Below are positions 1 to 6,348 of a stretch of 7,604 nt of DNA, piece by piece. This DNA comes from Anaerolineales bacterium (GTDB lineage Bacteria; Chloroflexota; Anaerolineae; 4572-78; NAK82): positions 1 through 7,604 of the forward strand of contig JAHELX010000287.1 in NCBI GenBank assembly GCA_024643945.1. The letters are read 5' to 3'. The notes under the pieces were generated by a model, which saw only the letters and a program-made list of their open reading frames with translations, did no database searches and was not told the DNA's origin. How positions within the stretch are numbered: position 1 is the first letter of the stretch; each line of letters begins with the position of its first letter. The position numbers were made by a program, and so were the translations under genes.

Positions 1-1
1 A

Positions 2-595
2 ACCGTCATCGACTGGTTCACACTCTTTCAGAACAATTGGTTTCTTGGACTTCGCAACCTTGGTCTTCTAAATATTGTTCTCACGGCTCTGGCGATCCCG
101 ATCTTTTTCGCCCTCTATGGCGCCCACCGGCGCGTCAATCAAGCGTACGCGGCACTCGCCATGATCATTGCTTTCATTGGGGTAGCGGTCTTCTTCGCAA
201 CGAATAGGGCCTTCCCCATGCTGGAGCTTAGCCGCCAATACGCGGCTGCCACGACAGATGCCCAAAGATCTATGATAGCAGCAGCCGGGCAAGCGATGCT
301 TTCTGTGGGCCAAAGCCATACTCCTGGCACTTTCATAGGGTTCCTCCTCACAGAAATTGCCGGCATAGTAATCTCCATTGTGATGCTGCGCAGCCAAGTC
401 TTCAGCAAAGCAACCGCTTATGCGGGAATTCTGGGATTTGGACTCTTATTGATCTTTGAAATCTGCTCATCTTTCGTGCCAGCATTAGACGTGGCTATAA
501 TATTTGCCATGGGCGGCGGCCTTTTGAGCATGGTATGGTACATCCTGATTGCCCGCAGGCTCTTCCAGCTTGGGCAGGGCATCTCGAAAGAATAG
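2..595 (+). CDS. DUF4386-like multi-pass membrane protein, 5' partial
   Basis: The frame is open from base 2 to a TAG at 593-595, giving 197 residues; the true start lies before the window. ATG 161 is only an internal methionine, because coding-like hydrophobic sequence continues upstream of it. Five hydrophobic segments are visible, at about residues 20-40, 48-66, 110-129, 138-157 and 162-184, so this is an integral membrane protein. A polar loop of about 40 residues separates the second and third. The FSKATAYAGILGFG stretch and the closing WYILIARRLFQLG match my recollection of DUF4386 proteins, a family of unknown function common in Chloroflexota and Firmicutes. No catalytic motif is visible. 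There is no operon link to the next gene, which starts more than 300 bases downstream. The membrane-protein call is firm; the family name is moderately sure. Confidence 0.65.
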   Translation, partial: TVIDWFTLFQNNWFLGLRNLGLLNIVLTALAIPIFFALYGAHRRVNQAYAALAMIIAFIGVAVFFATNRAFPMLELSRQYAAATTDAQRSMIAAAGQAMLSVGQSHTPGTFIGFLLTEIAGIVISIVMLRSQVFSKATAYAGILGFGLLLIFEICSSFVPALDVAIIFAMGGGLLSMVWYILIARRLFQLGQGISKE

Positions 596-601
596 GCGTT
601 A

Positions 602-626
602 TAGTCCGCGGCTTTAGCACGGACTA
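602..626 (+). other. Stem-loop just after the membrane protein gene
   Basis: A 7-bp perfect stem (TAGTCCG 602-608 with CGGACTA 620-626) encloses GC-containing bases that can form a small inner GCT/AGC pairing. It begins 6 bases after the stop codon at 593-595. No T-run follows, so it is not a typical Rho-independent terminator, but it could serve as an mRNA 3' end or attenuator. Confidence 0.35.
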
Positions 627-720
627 CAAGTGGAACCTAACCCTCCGGCCGGTGAGCTAACACAAAAGGGCCTGTAAGAGCGGAACAAATTCAGTCTAGT
701 CCGTGGTGCAAAACTCCGTA

Positions 721-898
721 GCTGAGCCATCCCCACGCCTCAGCAGGTGCGGGTAGCATCGTTAGGGCCGAGAGCGAAGCGGTCGGCCCTGACGGGGCGG
801 CGGACAATAAGTCCGTTCAGCGGGTAGAAGCGTCAAATGAACGCGTCCGATAGTAGTCCCAAGCACCCTCACGGTTTGGAAGGGGTGCTTGGGGGACT
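721..898 (+). other. Cluster of consecutive stem-loops, possible structured RNA
   Basis: This gene-free stretch holds five stems in a row: GCTGAG 721-726 with CTCAGC 739-744; AGGGCCGA 764-771 with TCGGCCCT 783-790; CGGAC 801-805 with GTCCG 811-815; GCGT 830-833 with ACGC 841-844; and a long stem 855-868 with 883-898 containing a 2-base bulge. Such density suggests a folded RNA or the remnant of one. The short motifs around 822-857 remind me loosely of sequence in front of group II intron reverse transcriptase genes. However, no reverse transcriptase and no intron domain V is present, so I do not claim an intron. No promoter was recognised for it. Confidence 0.35.
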
Positions 899-904
899 TG
901 TCAA
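855..904 (+). promoter_or_regulatory. Hairpin covering a Shine-Dalgarno-like GGGGGA before ATG 905
   Basis: GGGGGA at 891-896 lies 8 bases before ATG 905, a good ribosome-binding distance. The same bases form the 3' arm of a stem with AGTCCC plus AAGCACCC (855-868), 14 bp with two bulged G bases at 891-892. If ATG 905 was the original start of the downstream regulator gene, this hairpin would hide its ribosome-binding site. The site also argues that ATG 905, not TTG 1042, was the ancestral start. Confidence 0.4.
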
Positions 905-1041
905 ATGGCCAGACGATCTAGGCTGGTTGCTTTGCCCTGGGCGACCTACGGCTTCACTTCAAAAGGCCCCTTTTTACCGATAGGTCGGTCCGGTGGCTGC
1001 GACCAGCAGTCGAGGCCGACCGGCCCCATCCTCGCGAGATC
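905..1041 (+). pseudogene. Frameshifted N-terminal segment of the SARP-STAND gene
   Basis: ATG 905 begins MARRSRLVAL, which looks like the first strand of a SARP-type winged-helix domain. The reading then fits a different frame: from 937 the frame of the large gene reads LGDLRLHFK, and later VEADRPHPREILAGLLWPD, which is typical SARP N-terminal sequence. Joining the two needs a frameshift near 935-937. The large gene's own frame has a TAG at 919-921 and no ATG or GTG between it and TTG 1042. The helix region around 985-1010 (VRWLRPAVEAD) also looks about two residues shorter than the usual form. The segment therefore seems to be a decayed or mis-sequenced DNA-binding N-terminus. Confidence 0.55.
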
Positions 1042-4000
1042 TTGGCCGGACTGTTGTGGCCTGACTATCCCGATCGCTCTGCCCTTACCAACTTACGCTC
1101 CGCGCTGGCGAATCTGCGCCAGACCAGCGGTGACCACCAGGCCCATCCGCCCTTCTTGCTGATCACCCGCGACACAGTCCAGTTCAACACCGCCAGCGAT
1201 TATGCGCTGGATGCATCAACCCTCCAAGACCTACCACATCTATCGATTGACCAGTTGGAACAAGCCGTCGCCACCTATCGGGGCAGCTTCCTGGAGGGGT
1301 TCTCCCTTGCGGATAGCGCACCTTCTGAGGAATGGGTGCTGTATAAGCGGCAGCAGATCAGCCGGCAGATGCTGGATGCGCTGCAACGACTGGCGGCGCA
1401 TTTCGAGGAATGCGGAGATTACAAACGCGCCATCGCTTATGCCCGCCGGCGGCTTGAACTGGAGCCGTGGGATGAGAATGCGCATTGCCAGTTGATGCGG
1501 TCACTCGCGTTAAGCGGTCAGCGCAGCCTGGCCCTGGCCCAGTACGAGGCGTGTAGCCGTCTGCTGCAACAGGAATTGGGCGTCGAGCCGGCCCATGAGG
1601 CGACGGCGCTATATGAGAGCATCCGCGATGAGACGCTCGCGCCGATCTCCACGGCGCGCCTCGCCAGGCCAGACGGTCAAGCGCCGGAACCTCCGGCCCC
1701 CGGTGAACCCCCCTTCAAGGGCTTGAGCTTTTTTGACGAGGCAGATGCCGGTCTGTTTTTCGGCCGCGAAGCGCTGACCGCCCAACTCGTGGCCCAGGTA
1801 TGTGACTGTCTTGCTCCCGATCACGGCCAGTACCGCGTCCTGACCGTGATCGGCGCGTCCGGCAGCGGCAAATCGTCGATCGTGCGCGCCGGGCTCGTCC
1901 CTGCTCTCAGACTCTTGGCGCCGCCTGCGGAAGGCTCCATTGCCCGCAGCGGCCCTGAATCACAACCAGCCTTCCAGGATTCGATCTACGTGATCACGCC
2001 CACGGCTCACCCGCTGGAAGCGCTTGCCATCAGTTTGACGCGCACGGCCGATTCGGTGATGGCAACCACTGCGCTGATGGATGAGCTGGTCCGTGACCCG
2101 CGCAGCCTGCACTTCGCTGCCGCCCGCATCGCGCACCTTGGCGGCGCTTCGCATGTGTTGCTGGTCGTGGATCAATTCGAAGAGCTGTTCAGCCTGTGTC
2201 ACGACGAAGCCGAGCGCAGAGCATTCGTGGACAACCTGCTCTACGCCGCCCAAGCCCCTGGCCCGACCATCGTCGTCATTGCCTTGCGTGCCGACTTCTA
2301 TGCCCAATGTGTCCCCTTCGAAAACCTGCGCCAGGCATTGTGCGAACGGCAAATATACATCGGCGCCATGAGCCCCGAGGCGTTGCGCCGGGCGATCGAA
2401 GAACCGGCCCGACTCGGCGGCTGGACCTTTGAGCCGGGCCTGGTAGATTTGCTGCTGCACGAGGTTGGCGATGCGCCGGGCGCGCTGCCGCTGCTGTCGC
2501 ATGCCTTGCTCGAAACGTGGCGGCGACGGCGCAGGCGCACCCTCACGCTGGCCGCTTACCAGGAGTCCGGTGGCGTGTCCGGCGCGCTTGCCAGGACCGC
2601 CGAGACAACGTTCAATCGGTTGACGCCCAAGGAGCAGGTGATTGCCCGCAACATCTTTGTGCGGTTGACCGAGCTGGGCGAAGGTGCAGGCGACGAGCAT
2701 CTGCCGGAACTCTACACGCGCCGCCGCGCCGCGCTGGCCGAGCTCATCCCGCGCCCGGAAGACGCCCTGGTAGTGCAAGACGTGCTCAAGAAGCTGGCCG
2801 ATGCCCGCCTGGTCACCACCGGCCACGAGACGGTTGAAGTCGCCCATGAAGCCCTGATTCAGGAGTGGGTCAGGCTGCGCGAATGGCTGAATGAGAGGCG
2901 CGCAGGGTTGCGTTTGCACCGCCAGCTCACCGAAGCTGCCCAGGAGTGGGAAAGGCTGGCGCGAGATTCGGGCCTGCTCTACCGGGGCGCCCGGCTGGCC
3001 CAGGCGCTGGAGTGGGCAGACGCCCATCCAGACGATCTGAATATGCAGGAGCGGCTCTTCCTTGAAGCGAGCCTGACCGAACAGCGGGCTGAGCAGGAAG
3101 CTGAAGCAGCCCGCCAGCGGCGCGAGCTCGAAGCGGCGCAGACCCTGGCCGAGGCGCAGCGCCGGCGAGCAGAAGCCGAAATACAGCGCGCCGAGGAGCA
3201 GGCGCAGGCCGTCCGCAAGCTGCGCCGAAGTGCAGTTTACCTCGTCTTGGCGCTCGTCGCCCTGACCGGGCTGCTGCTCGTCGCCACCTGGCTGGGCCAA
3301 CTGGCGAGACGCAATGCTCAAGCGGCGCAGGAGCAAGCGCGCCTGGCCACATCGCGCGAGCTGGCCGCTGCTGCGGTCAACAACTTGCAGGTTGATCCGG
3401 AGCGCAGCGTACTCCTGGCTTTGCACGCGCTCTCGACGGCCGACACGCTGGAAGCCAGGAATGCTCTCCACCAGTCCCTGCCTGAGCTGCACATCCTGCG
3501 CACCACGGCGGCCCACAGCAGCCGGGGTACGCCCGGCGTGGCATTCAGCCCGGATGGCGCCCGGCTGGCCAGCATCGGCGTAGATGAAACGGCCAAAGTG
3601 TGGGATACAGACTCCGGCCAACAGTTGCTGACGCTAACCGGCGCGCCAGGCGACGCCGGATTTAGTGTTGCCTTCAGCCCGGACGGCAGGCTCCTGGCGA
3701 CGTCTTGGATCAGCCAGGTCATTGTGTGGGATGCCGCCACTGGTGAAAGGCTGTTCAGCCTACCCGGGGAAGTCATCGGCATGGCCGTCGATCGCTTTGA
3801 CTTCAGCCCAGACAGCACACGCCTGGCGGTCGCCAACATGGATGGCCTGCCCAAGGTTTGGGATCTCGCCAGGCGCACCGAGCTATTCGCACTGGCCGGC
3901 CACACGCAGATTTGCGACGGTATTGCTTTCAGTCCTGACGGGAAACGACTGGCCACCGGTGATCTTGCCGGTATCGTCAAGATTTGGGACGCGCTCACGG

Positions 4001-4680
4001 GCCAGGAACTGGCCACGCTTGAGCACGGTGGGATGGTCCATAGCGTGACCTTTAGCCCGGATGGAGGACGATTGGCCTCGGCCAGCAACAACGGCCGGCT
4101 GATGGTCTGGGAAACCGCCAGCGGCAGATCGGTGTTGAGCTTGCCCGCCCGTTCGGGACTCTACGATGTGACTTACATGCCGGATGGGGAGCGCCTGGTT
4201 AGCGTTCATCAGGATGGAACGACAGCCGTGTGGGATGCGGTCTCCGGCCAGCCGCTGCTCACGCTGGCCGGTCACCTGAGCACGGTCATCGCTGTCGCCG
4301 CCAGCCCTGACAACGTCCAGATTGCGACTTCAGGCTACGACGGCTCGGTCTACGGCGTCGCCTACAACCCAGACGGGTCTCGGCTGGCTACAGCTAGCTT
4401 CGACAAATTCGCCAAGGTGTGGGATGTGCAAACAGGCCAAGAGCTTATGACCCTGTATGGCAACACCAGCAACGTGTTTGGCGTTTCCTTTAGCCCGGAC
4501 GGCAAGCATGTGGCGACCGCAGGCGGCGATGGCACGGCACGTATCTACACCATGGACATGGATGAACTGACCAATCTTGCCCGCTCACGCGTAACTCGTG
4601 CGCTGACAACCGAGGAATGCCGCGGGTATTTTCACCTGGAACAGTGTCCAGATGACCGTTCGGGGCATAGCGCACCTTGA
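1042..4680 (+). CDS. BTAD - STAND ATPase (nSTAND1-type) - transmembrane - WD40 repeat protein
   Basis: From TTG 1042 this frame encodes 1212 residues. Domain order (TTG as residue 1): end of a SARP-type DNA-binding region (1-60); BTAD helical repeat domain (about 64-198); P-loop STAND ATPase (about 225-640) with Walker A GASGSGKSS (271-279, Lys277), Walker B LLVVDQFEE (373-381), and the family-typical YIGAMSPEALRRAIEEP (from 439) and VEVAHEALIQEW; charged coiled coil (674-729); one transmembrane helix (731-751); then WD40 repeats from about 834 to 1190, recognised by nine FSPDG-like strands and VWD ends. The C-terminal tail with SRVTRALTTEEC is familiar from Chloroflexota homologues. STAND proteins are signal-responsive ATP switches; the WD40 propeller is probably the sensor or scaffold. 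TTG 1042 is only the first usable start in frame: homology runs upstream to about 937 but is frameshifted. The target genes and ligand are unknown. Confidence 0.85.
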   Translation: MAGLLWPDYPDRSALTNLRSALANLRQTSGDHQAHPPFLLITRDTVQFNTASDYALDASTLQDLPHLSIDQLEQAVATYRGSFLEGFSLADSAPSEEWVLYKRQQISRQMLDALQRLAAHFEECGDYKRAIAYARRRLELEPWDENAHCQLMRSLALSGQRSLALAQYEACSRLLQQELGVEPAHEATALYESIRDETLAPISTARLARPDGQAPEPPAPGEPPFKGLSFFDEADAGLFFGREALTAQLVAQVCDCLAPDHGQYRVLTVIGASGSGKSSIVRAGLVPALRLLAPPAEGSIARSGPESQPAFQDSIYVITPTAHPLEALAISLTRTADSVMATTALMDELVRDPRSLHFAAARIAHLGGASHVLLVVDQFEELFSLCHDEAERRAFVDNLLYAAQAPGPTIVVIALRADFYAQCVPFENLRQALCERQIYIGAMSPEALRRAIEEPARLGGWTFEPGLVDLLLHEVGDAPGALPLLSHALLETWRRRRRRTLTLAAYQESGGVSGALARTAETTFNRLTPKEQVIARNIFVRLTELGEGAGDEHLPELYTRRRAALAELIPRPEDALVVQDVLKKLADARLVTTGHETVEVAHEALIQEWVRLREWLNERRAGLRLHRQLTEAAQEWERLARDSGLLYRGARLAQALEWADAHPDDLNMQERLFLEASLTEQRAEQEAEAARQRRELEAAQTLAEAQRRRAEAEIQRAEEQAQAVRKLRRSAVYLVLALVALTGLLLVATWLGQLARRNAQAAQEQARLATSRELAAAAVNNLQVDPERSVLLALHALSTADTLEARNALHQSLPELHILRTTAAHSSRGTPGVAFSPDGARLASIGVDETAKVWDTDSGQQLLTLTGAPGDAGFSVAFSPDGRLLATSWISQVIVWDAATGERLFSLPGEVIGMAVDRFDFSPDSTRLAVANMDGLPKVWDLARRTELFALAGHTQICDGIAFSPDGKRLATGDLAGIVKIWDALTGQELATLEHGGMVHSVTFSPDGGRLASASNNGRLMVWETASGRSVLSLPARSGLYDVTYMPDGERLVSVHQDGTTAVWDAVSGQPLLTLAGHLSTVIAVAASPDNVQIATSGYDGSVYGVAYNPDGSRLATASFDKFAKVWDVQTGQELMTLYGNTSNVFGVSFSPDGKHVATAGGDGTARIYTMDMDELTNLARSRVTRALTTEECRGYFHLEQCPDDRSGHSAP

Positions 4681-4711
4681 GACAGAACTTTGTTAAAAGA
4701 AAAAGCGTCCT

Positions 4712-4726
4712 TGGCAACGCTTGCCA
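4712..4726 (+). other. Small hairpin after the STAND-WD40 gene
   Basis: TGGCAA (4712-4717), a CGC loop and TTGCCA (4721-4726) form a perfect 6-bp stem. It competes with an overlapping stem, AAGCGT (4703-4708) with ACGCTT (4717-4722). No T-run follows, so it may only stabilise the mRNA end ahead of the stronger terminator at 4829. Confidence 0.3.
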
Positions 4727-4828
4727 GTAATGATAGGCACATTCTGAAGTCTGGGACGAAATTTATACCCGTAGTTTTGATTTAACAAAAATGCCTTGTA
4801 TATTTATAGAGCTTTAAAGGCGCACGAT

Positions 4829-4855
4829 AAAACCCGCCTCACCGGGCGGGTTTTT
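4829..4855 (+). terminator. Rho-independent terminator
   Basis: AAAACCCGCC (4829-4838) pairs perfectly with GGCGGGTTTT (4845-4854) around a 6-base loop, and the 3' arm runs into a T tract (4851-4855). It lies about 150 bases after the stop of the STAND-WD40 gene and closes that transcription unit. The A-run on the other arm means it could also stop transcription from the opposite strand. Confidence 0.9.
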
Positions 4856-4916
4856 CCCTTAAAGGCGGACCTACAGGTGAGTGGCACACTAATTTAGATA
4901 ATCTGGATAAAATTCG

Positions 4917-4945
4917 TGGACAAGCCAAACATAATATGGTATACT
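4917..4945 (+). promoter_or_regulatory. Strong sigma70-type promoter with extended -10
   Basis: TGGACA (4917-4922) is one base off the -35 consensus. It is followed by a 17-base spacer and TATACT (4940-4945), preceded by TGG (4937-4939), an extended -10. Transcription would begin near 4951. The first convincing start codon downstream is 5538, so the product would be either a long leader of the MerB-like gene or a separate noncoding RNA. Confidence 0.7.
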
Positions 4946-5186
4946 GATCTTGTCAAGCCGCCCGCAGTTACTGTCGATCGTCCCTGAGGGCTAAAACTCA
5001 ACGAGACTCTCACCCAGCAGACTCACGCACCAAGTGAGTATCTAGTAATCGGCGGGTCTGAGTGACCTTGCTCTACATCATTGTCGACCTTGTGAGACTC
5101 CATCTATATTCTTCTGTGGTTGTTTAGGCATCTATCATGAGCATCGAGAGTTCCCTAACGCTATCCGTGTTTTACCTGCGAGGTAA

Positions 5187-5308
5187 TTCCGCATATTACC
5201 CCGTTGGAGACATATAGACGGAATATCTTCCCTCCGAAGTCCCGCGCAGGCGTGGCGAAGTCCCTCGAGAGGAAAATATGCGGAAGAGGTTTAGACGGAA
5301 GATATTCC
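5187..5308. repeat. Two interleaved perfect inverted repeats (pseudoknot-like order)
   Basis: TTCCGCATATT (5187-5197) is the exact reverse complement of AATATGCGGAA (5275-5285). GGAATATCTTCC (5220-5231) is the exact reverse complement of GGAAGATATTCC (5297-5308). The order is A-B-A'-B', so pairing of both in RNA would make a pseudoknot. TAGACGGAA also occurs as a direct repeat (5215-5223, 5292-5300), and CGAAGTCCC is repeated at 5235-5243 and 5256-5264. A 6-bp hairpin (5172-5186) abuts the left edge. Confidence 0.75.
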
Positions 5309-5492
5309 AGTTAATCAGGTAGTTAGCCCGCCTGCCTCAGCCATGTTGGCAAAATCGCGGCCACGCCATCACGTTCCCACCTTTGTATGACAACAGTCGC
5401 ATATGGGAGCATAAGGTGGAGAAAGGAAGTACGCCTATAAGCCACAAGACCTTCTTCATTTCTAAACCATATAGTTATCAATCATTAGTGTT

Positions 5493-5505
5493 ATTCGTTC
5501 CGAAT
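5493..5505. promoter_or_regulatory. Short dyad upstream of the MerB-like gene, possible operator
   Basis: ATTCG (5493-5497), a TTC spacer and CGAAT (5501-5505) form a perfect short dyad 32 bases before ATG 5538. A possible -10 (TATAGT, 5470-5475) lies just upstream but has no good -35. This could be an operator, but such short dyads also occur by chance. Confidence 0.25.
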
Positions 5506-5537
5506 CGCACCTTACTCGTACAAAGGACGTATATTCA

Positions 5538-6251
5538 ATGTCGGCAGAAGAAACTTTGGTACAGCGAGCCTACACCAGCATTCTTGAACACTTGGTACAG
5601 ACTGGACGGGCACCTCATTACACCGAGTTGGCCCATACTCTGGGAGTGGGACCTGACGAAGCCCGGGATCTACAGCGCGAGGCGGCGAAAGCTGGCGTCG
5701 GCTGTTGGTTCGTCCAAGACACAGATTACATTGAGTCGTGGGCGCCGTTCTACAACGCTCCCACCCAATATCTGGTGACGGTGGAGGGCGAACAGAAATG
5801 GTATGGTCAATGAGGACTGGAAGTGCTAGCCGTGCGCTGGCTCTTTCCCGGCACTGAGGTCCGCATCGACACACGTTGCCTGGATTGCGGAGAACCGATC
5901 CTCATCCGCATGCGGGACGAGGAGATTCTGGAAGTGAACCCACCGACGACTGTCGGCCATATGAACGTCCCGCTCTCCAAGCTTTTAGCGGGGGAAGTCT
6001 CTGCTAGATTTGCGTGAAGCCAAATGAATCTCTTCCGGTCGGAAGAGCATGTCAAGAACTGGTCATCTTACAATTCCATCTCCGAGGAGGCCATAATGCC
6101 GCTGGCCAACTGGGCGTTGGCCTTCAGTGGGTCGATGTGTCGCGACCGTCTGGGACCGGATATTCTCTCACGGAGGAGCGAATACCTTTCCGAACTCTTC
6201 CGTACGTTGCAGGAGTTGGGTAAGGAGGGTTCGTTCTGGCAGCCCGGGTAA
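5538..6251 (+). CDS. MerB-like (organomercurial lyase family) protein, candidate double selenoprotein with TGA at codons 92 and 160
   Basis: One frame of 238 codons runs from ATG 5538 (AGGA at 5524-5527, 10 bases ahead) to TAA 6249-6251. It is broken only by TGA at 5811-5813 (codon 92) and 6015-6017 (codon 160). Residues about 10-90 resemble the MerB N-terminal helix-turn-helix domain. The region after codon 92 (GLEVLAVRWLFPG, then a CLDC pair at 114-117, then VNPPTTVGHMNVP) matches the MerB core. In MerB (R831b numbering) Cys96 and Cys159 bind mercury and Asp99 protonates the C-Hg bond. Here the first TGA aligns with Cys96, Glu95 with Asp99, and the second TGA (before SQMNLF) with Cys159. 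The length of 237 compares with 212 for MerB. Cysteines elsewhere use TGC or TGT, and the neighbouring STAND gene ends in TGA, so general TGA reassignment is unlikely. Read strictly, this would be a pseudogene of three ORFs (5538-5813, 5823-6017, 6024-6251). The actual substrate is unproven. Confidence 0.72.
5819..5847 (+). promoter_or_regulatory. SECIS-like hairpin after the first in-frame TGA
   Basis: GGAAG (5819-5823) pairs with CTTTC (5843-5847), with one G-T pair. After a single T-T mismatch, GCTAGC (5825-5830) pairs with GCTGGC (5836-5841), again with one G-T pair. The apical loop is CGTGC (5831-5835). The loop starts 17 bases after the TGA and has G in its second position followed by T. 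This fits the general bacterial SECIS rules: a G in the first two loop bases, and 16-37 bases from the TGA. In E. coli fdhF the key loop bases G23 and U24 are counted from the U of UGA; here GT is at 22-23. Confidence 0.55.
6030..6047 (+). promoter_or_regulatory. SECIS-like hairpin after the second in-frame TGA
   Basis: CTCTTCC (6030-6036) pairs perfectly with GGAAGAG (6041-6047) around the tetraloop GGTC (6037-6040). The loop begins 19 bases after the TGA. Counting the T of TGA as 1, the loop reads G23 G24 T25; the E. coli fdhF SECIS loop contains the same GGUC with G23 and U24. The hairpin lies inside coding sequence, as bacterial SECIS elements do. Confidence 0.62.
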
Positions 6252-6348
6252 GCGAAAAGCCACCCCTGACACCCGGCTAACATCAATGCGTTTTCAGTAT
6301 CAGTGGACGCAAAATAAACAACGTTGACGAGTGTTGTCTGCCGAAATA

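Larger units (their letters stand above)
4952..5537 (+). other. Gene-free region downstream of a strong promoter; possible ncRNA or long 5' leader
   Basis: No convincing ORF is present in these 586 bases. Visible elements are a 6-bp stem ACTCAC/GTGAGT (5021-5026, 5034-5039), GGTC/GACC (5055-5058, 5064-5067), a 6-bp hairpin TTACCT-GCG-AGGTAA (5172-5186), and the interleaved inverted repeats described separately. I found no match to the signature segments I know for tmRNA, RNase P RNA, SRP RNA or tRNA. No terminator with a T-run was seen before 5538, which favours read-through into the MerB-like gene. Confidence 0.4.

Noticed and set aside
596..905. Complete group II intron
   Set aside because: No reverse transcriptase gene, no domain V-like hairpin and no defined intron ends are present; only scattered stems and a loose resemblance.
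1960..3621. 553-codon open frame on the minus strand
   Set aside because: It lies fully opposite the ATPase and coiled-coil coding region of the STAND gene, whose domains and motifs are clear. The minus-strand product is rich in Gln, Arg and Gly with no recognisable domain: a shadow of GC-biased codons.
5383..5778. 131-codon open frame on the plus strand before and across the MerB-like gene start
   Set aside because: It overlaps the MerB-like N-terminus in another frame, its protein shows no family pattern, and it has no convincing ribosome site.
5538..6251. General TGA reassignment (to Trp or Gly) as explanation of the in-frame TGA codons
   Set aside because: The STAND gene ends at a TGA directly after its family-typical tail. 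TGG is used for Trp throughout, and TGA occurs inside this gene only at the two catalytic cysteine positions.
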